Of a DNA stretch of 62,837 nucleotides, positions 7,520 to 15,771 are shown piece by piece. This DNA comes from an archaeon (GTDB lineage Archaea > Nanobdellota > Nanobdellia > SCGC-AAA011-G17 > GW2011-AR17). The DNA lies in contig JABHYY010000004.1 of assembly GCA_018653605.1 (NCBI GenBank), positions 1-62,837 of the forward strand. Reading direction: 5' to 3'. The stretch's first letter is position 1, and each line of letters starts with the position of its first letter. The notes under the pieces were generated by a model. The model was not told the DNA's origin. It worked only from the letters and a program-made list of their open reading frames with translations, and ran no database searches. The position numbers and the translations under genes were made by a program.

Positions 7520-7541
7520 GGTCAGTATAAGCATTGACTAC
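7515..7541 (+). repeat. 27-nt element C, between two convergent orphan genes
   Basis: CATAGGG-N12-TTGACTAC. 23 of 25 bases from the TAG onward match element D (5459-5485, opposite orientation). It begins in the stop of the 119-residue gene and ends on the stop codon of the convergent gene at 7541. Elements C and D are inverted relative to each other, about 2.06 kb apart, and enclose the Mrr-like nuclease, FKBP and three small genes. Confidence 0.65.
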
Positions 7542-7903
7542 TATACAAGAGGATAAACATTTTCTGAAAATTTTCTAAGACCTGTTCCTACAACATAACA
7601 AGCTGTAAATGTTGCAGCAGAAAAACCAGCTCCAGAAGCACTCCAAATAAAATATTGTGCAGTTTTACTATGTTCAGCCTTTCTTGTTGAAAGCCCAGCA
7701 ACTCCACTTGTAATACTGTTTAATCCACCAGCAGCAACCAAACCACACCAAAAATCAACATTACTTTCATTTCCATCACTAAGTCCCAATGCTAAACCTC
7801 CAACTCCACTTACAGTATGTCCTGCTAAAGAAATTTGTCCTGGACTTGTTCTAAATAACCTTTGTTTTAAGGTCATATCTGTTCTTGATCTATATGATTC
7901 CAT
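7541..7903 (-). CDS. Orphan small membrane protein
   Basis: 120 residues from the ATG at 7903 (a longer form would need a TTG at 7924 with no ribosome site). Gly/Ala/Ser-rich hydrophobic segments at about 28-45, 53-70 and 88-110 suggest a small multi-helix membrane protein. Six Arg and four Lys. TTATTTAAA (about 7928-7936, minus strand) is a plausible TATA at leaderless distance. It ends at element C. No family recognised. Confidence 0.5.
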   Translation of the reverse strand: MESYRSRTDMTLKQRLFRTSPGQISLAGHTVSGVGGLALGLSDGNESNVDFWCGLVAAGGLNSITSGVAGLSTRKAEHSKTAQYFIWSASGAGFSAATFTACYVVGTGLRKFSENVYPLV

Positions 7904-7957
7904 AACAACAACAAAGCTAAACAAGTTTAAATAAATTAGAGTAAACTAACCTATACA

Positions 7958-8392
7958 TTAAAACAATCTATACAGCAAAAACAGCGCCAAACAAACCAGC
8001 AAAAAATACTCAACAAACCCACCAGTTCTAACAAAACCCTTTACTTGCCACCCAAGTGGCCAAAAAAACTTCACCCCTTGCAAAGTCATAGCATCCAACA
8101 CTAAATGCAGCAAATACCCACAGAAAAAAGCAAGCCCTAAAGAAAAATATCCAAAGAGATACAAAAGAACAAACACTACAAAAGGAATTAACCAACTATG
8201 AAAAACTCCTCTATGTCCTAACAATCCAACAAACCAAGAAAGAATACCAAAGCTTTGTCCAACTTTACTTTTAGGAGCATCAATATCAGGCAACACAGAA
8301 GCAAGAACAAAAACAACAAAAAACCACCAACCATAATCCTTCAAAAGTAAACCAACAACTACACCAACAAACAAATGTGTTACAAACATCAT
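7958..8392 (-). CDS. YdjM-like membrane-bound metal-dependent hydrolase (DUF457)
   Basis: 144 residues, four or five membrane helices. Family signatures are in order: T-H at residues 5-6, L-P-D-I-D, H-R-G-V-F-H-S, and H-L-V-L-D, which supply the His/Asp metal ligands of the YdjM/LexA-regulated hydrolase family. Its substrate is unknown (phospholipid- or undecaprenol-related roles are suspected for relatives). It overlaps the upstream wHTH membrane regulator by 4 nt, so the two form an operon. Confidence 0.8.
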   Translation of the reverse strand: MMFVTHLFVGVVVGLLLKDYGWWFFVVFVLASVLPDIDAPKSKVGQSFGILSWFVGLLGHRGVFHSWLIPFVVFVLLYLFGYFSLGLAFFCGYLLHLVLDAMTLQGVKFFWPLGWQVKGFVRTGGFVEYFLLVCLALFLLYRLF

Positions 8393-8919
8393 TTTTTCAA
8401 TTTCTTAATTAACTTAATCCTGTTAGTCATACCATAAGAAAACTTCTTAACAACCTTCTTAGTTTCTAACCTTTTCAAGATTCTATGTATCTTAACTTTA
8501 GACAGCTTTGATTCATTAACCAACTCTTTCTGTGTCATTGCATCATCATTATCTTCTAAGATATGAACAACCTTCTTTTCTTCAGGCAACAATACATCTT
8601 CACTAATTTCATTCTCAGCTTTCTTCTCAACCTCTTTCACAATATGGTGCTCTTTAACTTTCATCAAAGCCATACCTGAAAGCAAACTTATAACAAAACT
8701 ACAAAAACTCACTATAACCAAAACTAGAGAAATCCTTTGCATCATAAGCACTGGAAGAGCAGTTTTGCCTGTAACTAACATCCTTTGTAACAATACAGAA
8801 TCTCCTCCCCTAAAATACATCCAAAGAGAAAGTAGCCCTAAAATGAAAGATATTCCAGCATAAAGAAAAGCAATCACCATCACAGTGTTCTGGAACTTAG
8901 TTTCATTGTGTTTCACCAT
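8389..8919 (-). CDS. Membrane protein with C-terminal winged-helix domain
   Basis: 176 residues: two membrane helices (about 10-32 and 60-85), an acidic linker, then a winged helix-turn-helix (about 110-172) containing M-T-Q-K-E-L-V-N-E-S-K-L-S-K-V-K-I-H-R-I-L-K-R-L. This is the archaeal membrane-anchored MarR/DUF7343-like regulator type, in which a membrane sensor controls a DNA-binding domain. A paralog with the same wHTH ending lies at 43312-43764. SD GGAGGAA lies a few nt upstream of the ATG (minus strand). First gene of a two-gene operon with the YdjM-like protein. Confidence 0.75.
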   Translation of the reverse strand: MVKHNETKFQNTVMVIAFLYAGISFILGLLSLWMYFRGGDSVLLQRMLVTGKTALPVLMMQRISLVLVIVSFCSFVISLLSGMALMKVKEHHIVKEVEKKAENEISEDVLLPEEKKVVHILEDNDDAMTQKELVNESKLSKVKIHRILKRLETKKVVKKFSYGMTNRIKLIKKLKK

Positions 8920-8978
8920 TTTACAGCTTATTCCTCCAACCTATTAAGACTTGTTTCAAGTAATGGATATGTAAGAAC

Positions 8979-9000
8979 TCGAAACTTTTAAGGGTTTCGA
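8979..9000 (+). promoter_or_regulatory. Inverted repeat around the TATA box of the acidic secreted protein gene
   Basis: TCGAAAC (8979-8985) and GTTTCGA (8994-9000) form a perfect 7-bp inverted repeat, with TTTTAAG as the TATA-like core between. SD GGAGGG follows at 9003-9008. A dimeric regulator binding over the TATA would block transcription; alternatively the left arm is simply a CGAAA-type BRE. Confidence 0.4.
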
Positions 9001-9012
9001 AAGGAGGGAAAA

Positions 9013-9609
9013 ATGAATACAAAAAAATTAGGAATGGCAGGGCTTTTGATTGCCTTGTTAGTGATGTCAAGTGTATCAGTATTTGCATTTGAATCAGTAA
9101 AGACATTAGATACAGACACTATGGTTGATGCAGAACCGGTGTTAATGGAAGGAATGGAGTTTGAAGAAGATTTAAACCCTAGAAAAGAACACACAATTCA
9201 TACTTTAGCTATAAAGGCAATTAATTACTTTATGGAAAGGTTTGGATTAGATGAAAACGATTCCATTGGTGAGTTGTTAGATGCATTAGATGACAGTGTT
9301 GCTGATCTTGAAGAAGATGCAATGGACCATCTTGGTGTAGAGTCTGAAGAAGAGATCAAAGGAGCATTGCTGGAAATCAAAGTAGAAAAGCTAAGAGTGT
9401 TATTAGAACTTGATGAATCTTTAACAGATGAAGAAGTTTTAGAAGCAGCACATGAAGCAAAGATTTCAGAGATTACATCCGCACTAGGTCTTGAAGAAGA
9501 TGCAACACAAGAAGAAGTGAACGCAGCATTAGATGAGTGGAAAGAAGACAACAGGTTTTTGCTGAACACAATGAAACCAAAGTTTAGTTTTTTTAGAGGG
9601 CTTTTTTAA
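9013..9609 (+). CDS. Secreted acidic helical protein
   Basis: 198 residues: signal peptide (about 1-25, ending V-F-A-F), then a very Glu/Asp/Leu-rich helical body with repeated amphipathic blocks (for example D-E-N-D-S-I-G-E-L-L-D-A-L and G-L-E-E-D-A-T-Q-E-E-V). The repeats of about 30-40 residues resemble the EF-hand-free acidic helical domains found in DPANN secreted proteins. Ca2+ or cation binding is possible but no DxDxDG loop is seen. Strong SD and its own hairpin terminator. Its stop overlaps the convergent RPA gene by 4 nt. Confidence 0.55.
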   Translation: MNTKKLGMAGLLIALLVMSSVSVFAFESVKTLDTDTMVDAEPVLMEGMEFEEDLNPRKEHTIHTLAIKAINYFMERFGLDENDSIGELLDALDDSVADLEEDAMDHLGVESEEEIKGALLEIKVEKLRVLLELDESLTDEEVLEAAHEAKISEITSALGLEEDATQEEVNAALDEWKEDNRFLLNTMKPKFSFFRGLF

Positions 9610-9622
9610 GCCTCTTTTTTTT
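9595..9622 (+). terminator. Hairpin plus T-tract terminator
   Basis: The arms AGAGGGCTT and AAGCCTCT pair (one bulged G) around a T loop and are followed by eight T (9615-9622). It overlaps the ends of both convergent genes. On the plus strand it looks like an intrinsic terminator for the gene at 9013; on the minus strand no T tract follows. Confidence 0.45.
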
Positions 9623-10604
9623 CTTTTAATTCCATTGCCAGCTCTTGAGGATTTGCATCCTTAACAGCATTAGCAACAACTTCTAACCGATTAAAAAAAG
9701 TATTGTTAGTAACTTTACCAATAATCTCTAACTGTTTACCACCAATGTTCCTTTGTACTTCTTTAAACTTATCAGGATTTTCTTTTAGAACAGTAGCATC
9801 TTCAATATCAAGAACTTTGTTCACATTATCACCAAAACAAACAACTCGAACATTATCAGTACCATCATCAAAGAATATATTTAAGATTGGCTGAGCCTTA
9901 CTTTCAACTTTACCATGTGTAGCACACTCAAACCCTTCTTCACCATAACTCAACTTTTTCTTACAATCAGGACAAGCATCGTAAAACCTTGGCTCAAAGA
10001 TTTGAACAACAGTACCAACCAACTTAACATTGTCATTTTCTTTAATATCTTTAATATCTTTTTTAACACCATCAACTTGACCTAAACCTTTTGCTTCAAT
10101 TGTAACACCACTAGGGTTTATTTCCCAAGAACCTTGAGAACCAAGTTGCAATTCCATAAAACCTCTATTCTCTTTAACATAACCATTCATAATTTTTACA
10201 ATATCGCCTTCTTTTACTTTTTCATCTGCAATTTCTTGAATTTGATTTTCATCCCACAATGTAATTCTACAAGAACCAGTTTCATCACCAATAAACATGT
10301 TAGCCACTCTACCCTTTCTCATCCCAGTATTATATTCTCTAATTTCATACAACTTTAACACTTTCCCAACAATTTCAAATCCCTTTAACATTGGATTTAA
10401 ATCTTTAACTTGAATTTTTCTAGCACTTGCATCATACAACTTAACACCAAGTTCATTTGCAATAATGTGCGCAGCACCTTCTTTAGAAATCAGATCTGAT
10501 AACTGACTTAATTTGTCTTTAATCCTGGATTCAATATCCTCTTTAGTCAATCCTTTCTCTTTTTCAATCATTGATAAAATTTGATCATAAGTCATACTTA
10601 CCAT
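9606..10604 (-). CDS. Replication protein A (RPA), archaeal single-strand DNA-binding protein
   Basis: 332 residues. OB-folds lie at about 70-165 (G-K-V-L-K-L-Y-E-I-R-E-Y...F-I-G-D-E-T-G-S-C-R-I-T-L-W-D) and about 190-300. The second includes a zinc-ribbon insertion C211-P-D-C214 ... C227-A-T-H230, typical of euryarchaeal-type RPA41. It coats ssDNA during replication, repair and recombination. A GGGGG run 10-14 nt upstream supports the start at 10604, with an internal ATG three codons later as an alternative. Monocistronic, convergent with the gene at 9013. Confidence 0.85.
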   Translation of the reverse strand: MVSMTYDQILSMIEKEKGLTKEDIESRIKDKLSQLSDLISKEGAAHIIANELGVKLYDASARKIQVKDLNPMLKGFEIVGKVLKLYEIREYNTGMRKGRVANMFIGDETGSCRITLWDENQIQEIADEKVKEGDIVKIMNGYVKENRGFMELQLGSQGSWEINPSGVTIEAKGLGQVDGVKKDIKDIKENDNVKLVGTVVQIFEPRFYDACPDCKKKLSYGEEGFECATHGKVESKAQPILNIFFDDGTDNVRVVCFGDNVNKVLDIEDATVLKENPDKFKEVQRNIGGKQLEIIGKVTNNTFFNRLEVVANAVKDANPQELAMELKEKKEA

Positions 10605-10695
10605 ATTATTTTTCCCCCAAACAAGTTCAGAGATTTCTACTATTTAAACTTTTGTGCTAAATAGAATATAGTTAATAAAAATAAAGAAAAAAAAG

Positions 10696-11607
10696 TTATG
10701 GTTCTAACCAGATTGTTACTGCATCAATTGAATCTTCATAAGCAAATCCATCCAATGTAAACTTAATCTCACTAGGATTACTTCCAAGATTTCCAACATC
10801 AACATCGTAAACTTTACAAGTTATAATCTCTTCTTTGGTATCTCTAGACAATTTTACCTCTTCTGAACACTCAGGTCTATAAGCACCTTCAACACTCAAA
10901 GTAACATATTCTCTATAACCTGTTTCTCTGTACTGGAAACATTCATCAAGATCTTCAACAATAGTACCATCACCAGTGTTTTGAATTGTAACCTTAAACC
11001 TTAGTTCACCTGTATTAGAATCTCTGTCAACATCAACAATCTCTTGTTCAATAGCAGTAATCCTAACACTTGATGGTGGATTAGCACCAGATGGCAAGTT
11101 ATCACCAATTTCTGTTTCATCTTCTGTAAAGTATAAGAACCCTTGTACTTCAACAGGCATTTCATAACAATACTGTCCTTCAATATCTTTTGAAATTTTT
11201 GTATCTATTTCTTTTAGATAAACCAAAGGTCCAATATTAACTTCATCATCATTTGCATTACATGTGTCTTGATCAGCAGCATAAAGATCAGTATTTGTTT
11301 CAACACTAGCACCAGAAAATATAGTATCAATTGCAGCATCTCCAGTTAACCTAACTTTAACTTTGCCTTCAGAAATCTCAGTAGGCATTTTATTTTCTAA
11401 AACAACTTCAATATCAATTTGCTCACCAGGTTGGTAAGTATTTGATTCAGAGCTCATTGGCGCATAATCCGCAAAATAAGCCTCGATCATTTGGTTTTCA
11501 TCACCAAAACAAGAATAATAACCTTCTGTAGTACTTGTTGTTCCACCTTCAGAACAACCAGCTATAGCAAGTAGTAAAAGCATTAATCCAATTAATTTAT
11601 AGTTCAT
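10696..11607 (-). CDS. Surface lipoprotein with Ig-like/CARDB-type domains
   Basis: 303 residues. Lipoprotein signal L-L-A-I-A-G-C at about 12-18 gives a lipid-anchored Cys18. The mature part has two beta domains: the first with Q-I-D-I-E-V-V-L-E-N-K (CARDB-like), the second with L-R-F-K-V-T-I-Q-N-T-G-D-G-T-I. Several Cys residues may form disulfides. SD AAGGAGGG is 6-7 nt upstream of the ATG (minus strand). It is the last gene of a three-gene surface-protein group (13880 to 10696). Role unknown; binding to extracellular partners is likely. Confidence 0.6.
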   Translation of the reverse strand: MNYKLIGLMLLLLAIAGCSEGGTTSTTEGYYSCFGDENQMIEAYFADYAPMSSESNTYQPGEQIDIEVVLENKMPTEISEGKVKVRLTGDAAIDTIFSGASVETNTDLYAADQDTCNANDDEVNIGPLVYLKEIDTKISKDIEGQYCYEMPVEVQGFLYFTEDETEIGDNLPSGANPPSSVRITAIEQEIVDVDRDSNTGELRFKVTIQNTGDGTIVEDLDECFQYRETGYREYVTLSVEGAYRPECSEEVKLSRDTKEEIITCKVYDVDVGNLGSNPSEIKFTLDGFAYEDSIDAVTIWLEP

Positions 11608-11658
11608 TTCTAAACCCTCCTTTTAGTTATATAATATGATTATGATTTATTAAAGTTT

Positions 11659-12603
11659 CTATCCGAGTGGCACAACTCTAAACTCTACACTATCCATCCT
11701 AGCATATCCATATTCCAGTTCAAGATAACCTTGACTATAACGATTACTAATCTGATTACCATCTGAATCAGATAATGGAACACCACTAATAATACAAGTT
11801 GTCTGTCCTTCACCATCTTCAACCAAGATATCTGGACATGAAACAGATCCATACAACTCTTCCATGTAAGCATTAACTTTAATGATTGGATCATGTTCAG
11901 CAACAATACTACAATCATAACTAGAAGCATCTTCTTGTGCAATCAACCACTCACTTCTTCCTTCATCAACTTTAACAGCAACATTCAGTTCCAAATCAAC
12001 AGCAGAACCAGTTGGTCTTAAAACTTGATAAATTTCAGTAACAGTAACAGGCCCTTCAGAAGAAACATCCAACACATTACCATAAGCATCACAACCCTCT
12101 TCTTTAACATCACCTTTAATACAAGCTTCAAACAAACCATAAGTTGTATACTCATACTTTGTATAAAAGTTAAGAGTTTGATCCAAAACATTATCATCAA
12201 TCAATGAAGGAGAATAACTTGCAAAGTAAACTCTAGTTTCTCTATAATCACTAGAATCAGGTTCATTAACAACAACACTAAAATCTTGACACTCACAACC
12301 TGAAAAACCAAACACTTCTTGATTCAATCCAGATATACAAGCTGAACCAATAGTAACATCAGCTTCACCGTCATTAGAAATATACAACTCAGGTGCAAAC
12401 TCACTAAACTCATAAACCTCTCTATAATTTTCAGGCAAATTTGGATCTGGATTTAAAATTTCAACATCCAAAGAATCTGAACCAGAATGACAACTATAAG
12501 GACAACCAGTAGCAGTTTCTTCAATAATCTCTCCAGAATTAGTAGCAAAATCACAACCAGCCAACAAAACCAATACTAAAATAAGAAAAACTTTTTTTAC
12601 CAT
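11659..12603 (-). CDS. Surface lipoprotein, Cys-rich
   Basis: 314 residues; lipobox L-V-L-L-A-G-C gives a lipidated Cys at residue 17. The mature part contains about 10 Cys and beta-rich sequence, with a segment describing chain-like V-E-I-L-N-P-D-P-N and E-L-N-V-A-V-K-V. Its start overlaps the stop of the membrane-anchored gene upstream by 7 nt, so they are co-transcribed. No family assigned. It probably forms a surface complex with the neighbouring proteins at 10696 and 12597. Confidence 0.55.
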   Translation of the reverse strand: MVKKVFLILVLVLLAGCDFATNSGEIIEETATGCPYSCHSGSDSLDVEILNPDPNLPENYREVYEFSEFAPELYISNDGEADVTIGSACISGLNQEVFGFSGCECQDFSVVVNEPDSSDYRETRVYFASYSPSLIDDNVLDQTLNFYTKYEYTTYGLFEACIKGDVKEEGCDAYGNVLDVSSEGPVTVTEIYQVLRPTGSAVDLELNVAVKVDEGRSEWLIAQEDASSYDCSIVAEHDPIIKVNAYMEELYGSVSCPDILVEDGEGQTTCIISGVPLSDSDGNQISNRYSQGYLELEYGYARMDSVEFRVVPLG

Positions 12604-13880
12604 GAAACTGGCTCAGCCTCCTCTTGTCCTTCCATTCCATAATCTTCAACAGGACTCTCTCCTTCACCTTTAATTTCAATAGCAGTAGTTTCTTCATCTG
12701 TCATATAATAATAATCTAAAGTTACTTCATAATCCAGATCAACATAATCAGCATCACCAAAAATACTCTCTTCAATATTTAACCAACATGAAAACTTTTT
12801 CTCTTCAATCTTAGCACCCCACAAGAAATCCTGATTCAAAATATTTTCATCACCACCAGAACTTAACTTGTAAACATTTTTTCTAGTTTGTTGTCCACTG
12901 TATGTCAAAGGACAAGCAAGACTTGGGTTTTGTGTAAGGTCCTCATCAATTGTAACACCAGAAGGAAGATACAAAGTCATATCAATTAATTCTTCAACAG
13001 AACCACTCCATTCATTCTCTAAAAATAACCCTAAAGTAGGAGTTGAATAATCTCTAACAATAACTGGTTGATCATCTTCATCAATTGTAACACTAACTGG
13101 CTCTCCATTATAATAACTTTTTGTTAAATCTTTATCAATTCCATAAGCAGAAAAAAACTCTCTATCATTTTCATCTAAAAAATCAGAAACATCTTCCTGA
13201 ATAAAATAAACTTTTTGTGTAACATCTTCTGTTGCATAAGGAAAACTAAACCATCCAGCAACAGTATAAACTCCATCCAAGTTAGCAATTATAGAATTAT
13301 CAATCCTACAAAAAACATCAACACCTCTTTTCAACAAAACACTTGTTGAAGGCATAATCTCTCCATATCCCAAAATAGTATCTCCCTCTCTTAGTTCACA
13401 AAAAAACTCAGCTTCTACACCATCAGAATCAATATTATTATAATCAATATCATACTCGAGCAAGAAATAATCTATCCCCGCTGGAACAGAATCACCAGAA
13501 ACACTATCAATTCCATCCAAATCAACTCCTTTTTTAGTACTACTTGAATTAGTTGTTGACCCTCCCCAAATATCTCCTGTTTGTGCTTCACCTAACATTC
13601 CTGAATATAAAGTAAAAGGATTATTTTCCTTAACAAAATCTATTGCATTTTGCACATTAACCTGTCCTTGTGATGAGCTTGCATAATTATAAGCATAGAA
13701 TCCAATTATAGGCAATAAAAGCAAAACAACAATAATAATGAAAACAGTTTTTAGTCCTAATGAAGATTTTTCTTCACTACTACCACCAGAAGATTCTTTA
13801 GGTTTACTAGAAAATAATTTTTTTAATAATCCAGCACCTGCTTTTTTTGCAACACCACCTGCCTGACCTCTTTTATTCAT
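12597..13880 (-). CDS. Membrane-anchored surface protein with cytosolic basic head
   Basis: 427 residues: a short basic, Gly/Ser-rich cytosolic head (1-44), one membrane helix (about 45-66), then a ~360-residue extracellular beta-rich region containing several Cys. There is no signal peptide cleavage site; this is an N-in/C-out anchor. It is the first gene of the three-gene surface operon (13880-10696) and shares the symmetric TATA at 13901-13910 with the divergent gene at 13927. Function unknown. Confidence 0.55.
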   Translation of the reverse strand: MNKRGQAGGVAKKAGAGLLKKLFSSKPKESSGGSSEEKSSLGLKTVFIIIVVLLLLPIIGFYAYNYASSSQGQVNVQNAIDFVKENNPFTLYSGMLGEAQTGDIWGGSTTNSSSTKKGVDLDGIDSVSGDSVPAGIDYFLLEYDIDYNNIDSDGVEAEFFCELREGDTILGYGEIMPSTSVLLKRGVDVFCRIDNSIIANLDGVYTVAGWFSFPYATEDVTQKVYFIQEDVSDFLDENDREFFSAYGIDKDLTKSYYNGEPVSVTIDEDDQPVIVRDYSTPTLGLFLENEWSGSVEELIDMTLYLPSGVTIDEDLTQNPSLACPLTYSGQQTRKNVYKLSSGGDENILNQDFLWGAKIEEKKFSCWLNIEESIFGDADYVDLDYEVTLDYYYMTDEETTAIEIKGEGESPVEDYGMEGQEEAEPVSW

Positions 13881-13900
13881 GGTTTAAATAAATACCTTTT

Positions 13901-13910
13901 TATATATATA
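13901..13910. promoter_or_regulatory. Symmetric TATATATATA serving two divergent leaderless genes
   Basis: The start codons at 13880 (minus) and 13927 (plus) are only 46 nt apart. The single 10-bp self-complementary TATA tract lies 26 nt from one start and about 30 nt from the other, both right for leaderless transcription. No second TATA is visible in the gap. Confidence 0.5.
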
Positions 13911-13926
13911 AATCTTTGCACACAAT

Positions 13927-14529
13927 ATGGAAATTTGCATGGAGGGGATTGTAAGATTATTTTTTGTTGCACTAAAATATTTAATTTCTCATTGGGGCTT
14001 ATTATTAACTTTAATTGTACTTGCTTTTTTAATCCAAAAGGTAAGATTTTTACCAAGTATTCTTGCATTTGTGGTAAACCTGGCAACAGATGCAGTAAAT
14101 TGGATTGTTGAAGGTGTTACAAGTGGTTTAACTGCAGGGACGGGATTTCTTGTTGGTGCTCTTTTAGGATTTATATTAACAGCTGGACCTTCAGTAATAA
14201 TGGGTTTTTTGTGGGTTTCAATAATACTAGGTTCTGCAGCAAATGTTATACTTAGAGTATTAACTATTCCATTTGCATTTATATTTGGTTTTGTTTGGGG
14301 TTATTTTCCTTTACCTCTGCCAATAGAATTTGGAATGGAATCTTTAGGTTCAAAACCTGGACCTTCTAACATTCTTTGTATTGCAGTTATAATAGGTGCA
14401 ATTTTAATCCCTGTAATTTTTGGATTCCTTTTCTGGTTAATTGCTACCACATTCGGACCTTCTGGAGCATTTGCTGCATCAGATTTTTGTACTTGGATAA
14501 ATGATTTATTAGTTATGATTTCATCCTAA
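13927..14529 (+). CDS. Multi-helix membrane protein of unknown function
   Basis: 200 residues, four to six hydrophobic helices (about 8-40, 55-90, 92-125, 150-180), few charged residues, one W-G-Y-F-P-L-P-L-P loop in the middle. No transporter or enzyme motif recognised. The ATG at 13927 fits the TATA distance; a second ATG at 13939 is possible. Divergent from the surface-protein operon and sharing its TATA, so it may be co-expressed with those proteins, for example as a membrane platform. Confidence 0.5.
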   Translation: MEICMEGIVRLFFVALKYLISHWGLLLTLIVLAFLIQKVRFLPSILAFVVNLATDAVNWIVEGVTSGLTAGTGFLVGALLGFILTAGPSVIMGFLWVSIILGSAANVILRVLTIPFAFIFGFVWGYFPLPLPIEFGMESLGSKPGPSNILCIAVIIGAILIPVIFGFLFWLIATTFGPSGAFAASDFCTWINDLLVMISS

Positions 14530-14565
14530 CTCAAACTAATTATTTGAACATAAACTTCAGTAAAT

Positions 14566-15060
14566 TCAAGAATTAAATTCAAAACTATTTAAGCTAGCTT
14601 CTAAAGTAGCATATTCAGAATCAAAAACACCATCAACACTTTGCAAAGTTACAATAAAACTATTCCCATCATGTACAGCAACAACTCCTTGAGCTAATAA
14701 AGGTTGACCTAAATAATATTCATAAAAAATAGTATAAGCAAATTCACTATCCAAAGTAGTTGTCTGTTCTTGTATTGGATGTGTAGCAACCCACCATTCA
14801 GACCTTTCTAATCTATCTTTTTCATCATCCCAAACTTCTGATAAAGTCAAATCTGTTTCAGTAACTTCAACAGCAATATTTACAAAATCATCACCAGTAC
14901 TCAATAAACTTAGAACTCGACCATCCTCAGCTTCTGCAACTATCCAGCCTTCAGGAACATCAATAGAATACCATTGATTACTATAAACACCATCTTCAGA
15001 AACCTCAGATAGAGCACAACCTGATAATAAAACCAATAAGATTAGCAAAAGCCTTTTCAT
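14566..15060 (-). CDS. Lipoprotein with PsbP-like domain
   Basis: 164 residues. Lipobox V-L-L-S-G-C makes Cys15 the lipidation site. The mature part (about 28-162) has the PsbP/DcrB-like pattern: W-Y-S-I-D-V-P-E-G-W near the start, a central strand N-I-A-V-E-V-T, and a C-terminal strand set ending L-E-A-S-L-N-S-F. Domains like this occur in extracytoplasmic lipoproteins of unknown role. Monocistronic; converges with the gene at 13927. Confidence 0.55.
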   Translation of the reverse strand: MKRLLLILLVLLSGCALSEVSEDGVYSNQWYSIDVPEGWIVAEAEDGRVLSLLSTGDDFVNIAVEVTETDLTLSEVWDDEKDRLERSEWWVATHPIQEQTTTLDSEFAYTIFYEYYLGQPLLAQGVVAVHDGNSFIVTLQSVDGVFDSEYATLEASLNSFEFNS

Positions 15061-15108
15061 AACAATAATAAAACAAAACTAACTTATAAATTTATCCAAA
15101 TTTTCTAT

Positions 15109-15771
15109 TTAGACAAATGTAGCATTTAATACCTCTTTAATTTCAGAATAGCTAATATACTTTTCTTGTTTAAAATCGCCATTAATTATTAAAGTAGGTA
15201 ATTCAGTAATATTGTAATACAATTCCATAGAATCAATTGCGTTATCTTCAAAATAGGCATTAATTGAAAATACAACCACTGTGTTATTTGCATGACTAAC
15301 AACCTTATCCAACACATACCCTTGAGTTTCTGATTCAGAATCCTCTGGATCAAAGAAAAATAAGATTACATCCTGACTTAAATTACACTTATCATGTAAA
15401 CTATTAAACAAAACATAAGCTCTAATCTCTTGCAAGAAATACTGCCTAGCAAGAAGTTGATACTCTTCATCAGCAAACAAACTTTTTTGTTCATAAGCAA
15501 TAAGATTATTCCCTAATTCAGCTAACTCTTGTGACATTATACTCAATCGGATATCAACATTACCACAACCTTCACCTTCAACACTATCCCAGAATAATTG
15601 TTCAACAACATAACTTTCAGTTTCAAGCTCATTCAATTCTAGTTCAGATATAACATCAGCACTCCTTAAGCCATCTAAGTTATACCCTAACATTAAGCCA
15701 GCAACAAAGATAACAACAGTTATTGCTAAACTAGACAAAAAGATATATCTTGGAATTGTTTGTTTTACCAT
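15109..15771 (-). CDS. Membrane-anchored thioredoxin-like protein without CxxC
   Basis: 220 residues. One N-terminal membrane helix (about 10-29), a helical middle, and a C-terminal thioredoxin-like fold: strand V-I-L-F-F-F (about 130), then V-V-V-F-S-I-N-A-Y, then the cis-proline loop E-L-P-T-L-I-I-N-G-D. The redox CxxC at the helix start is missing, so it is unlikely to be an oxidoreductase; a scaffolding or substrate-binding role resembles OST3/TUSC3-type partners of oligosaccharyltransferases, though that is inference. Overlaps the GT2 gene by 7 nt. Confidence 0.6.
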   Translation of the reverse strand: MVKQTIPRYIFLSSLAITVVIFVAGLMLGYNLDGLRSADVISELELNELETESYVVEQLFWDSVEGEGCGNVDIRLSIMSQELAELGNNLIAYEQKSLFADEEYQLLARQYFLQEIRAYVLFNSLHDKCNLSQDVILFFFDPEDSESETQGYVLDKVVSHANNTVVVFSINAYFEDNAIDSMELYYNITELPTLIINGDFKQEKYISYSEIKEVLNATFV

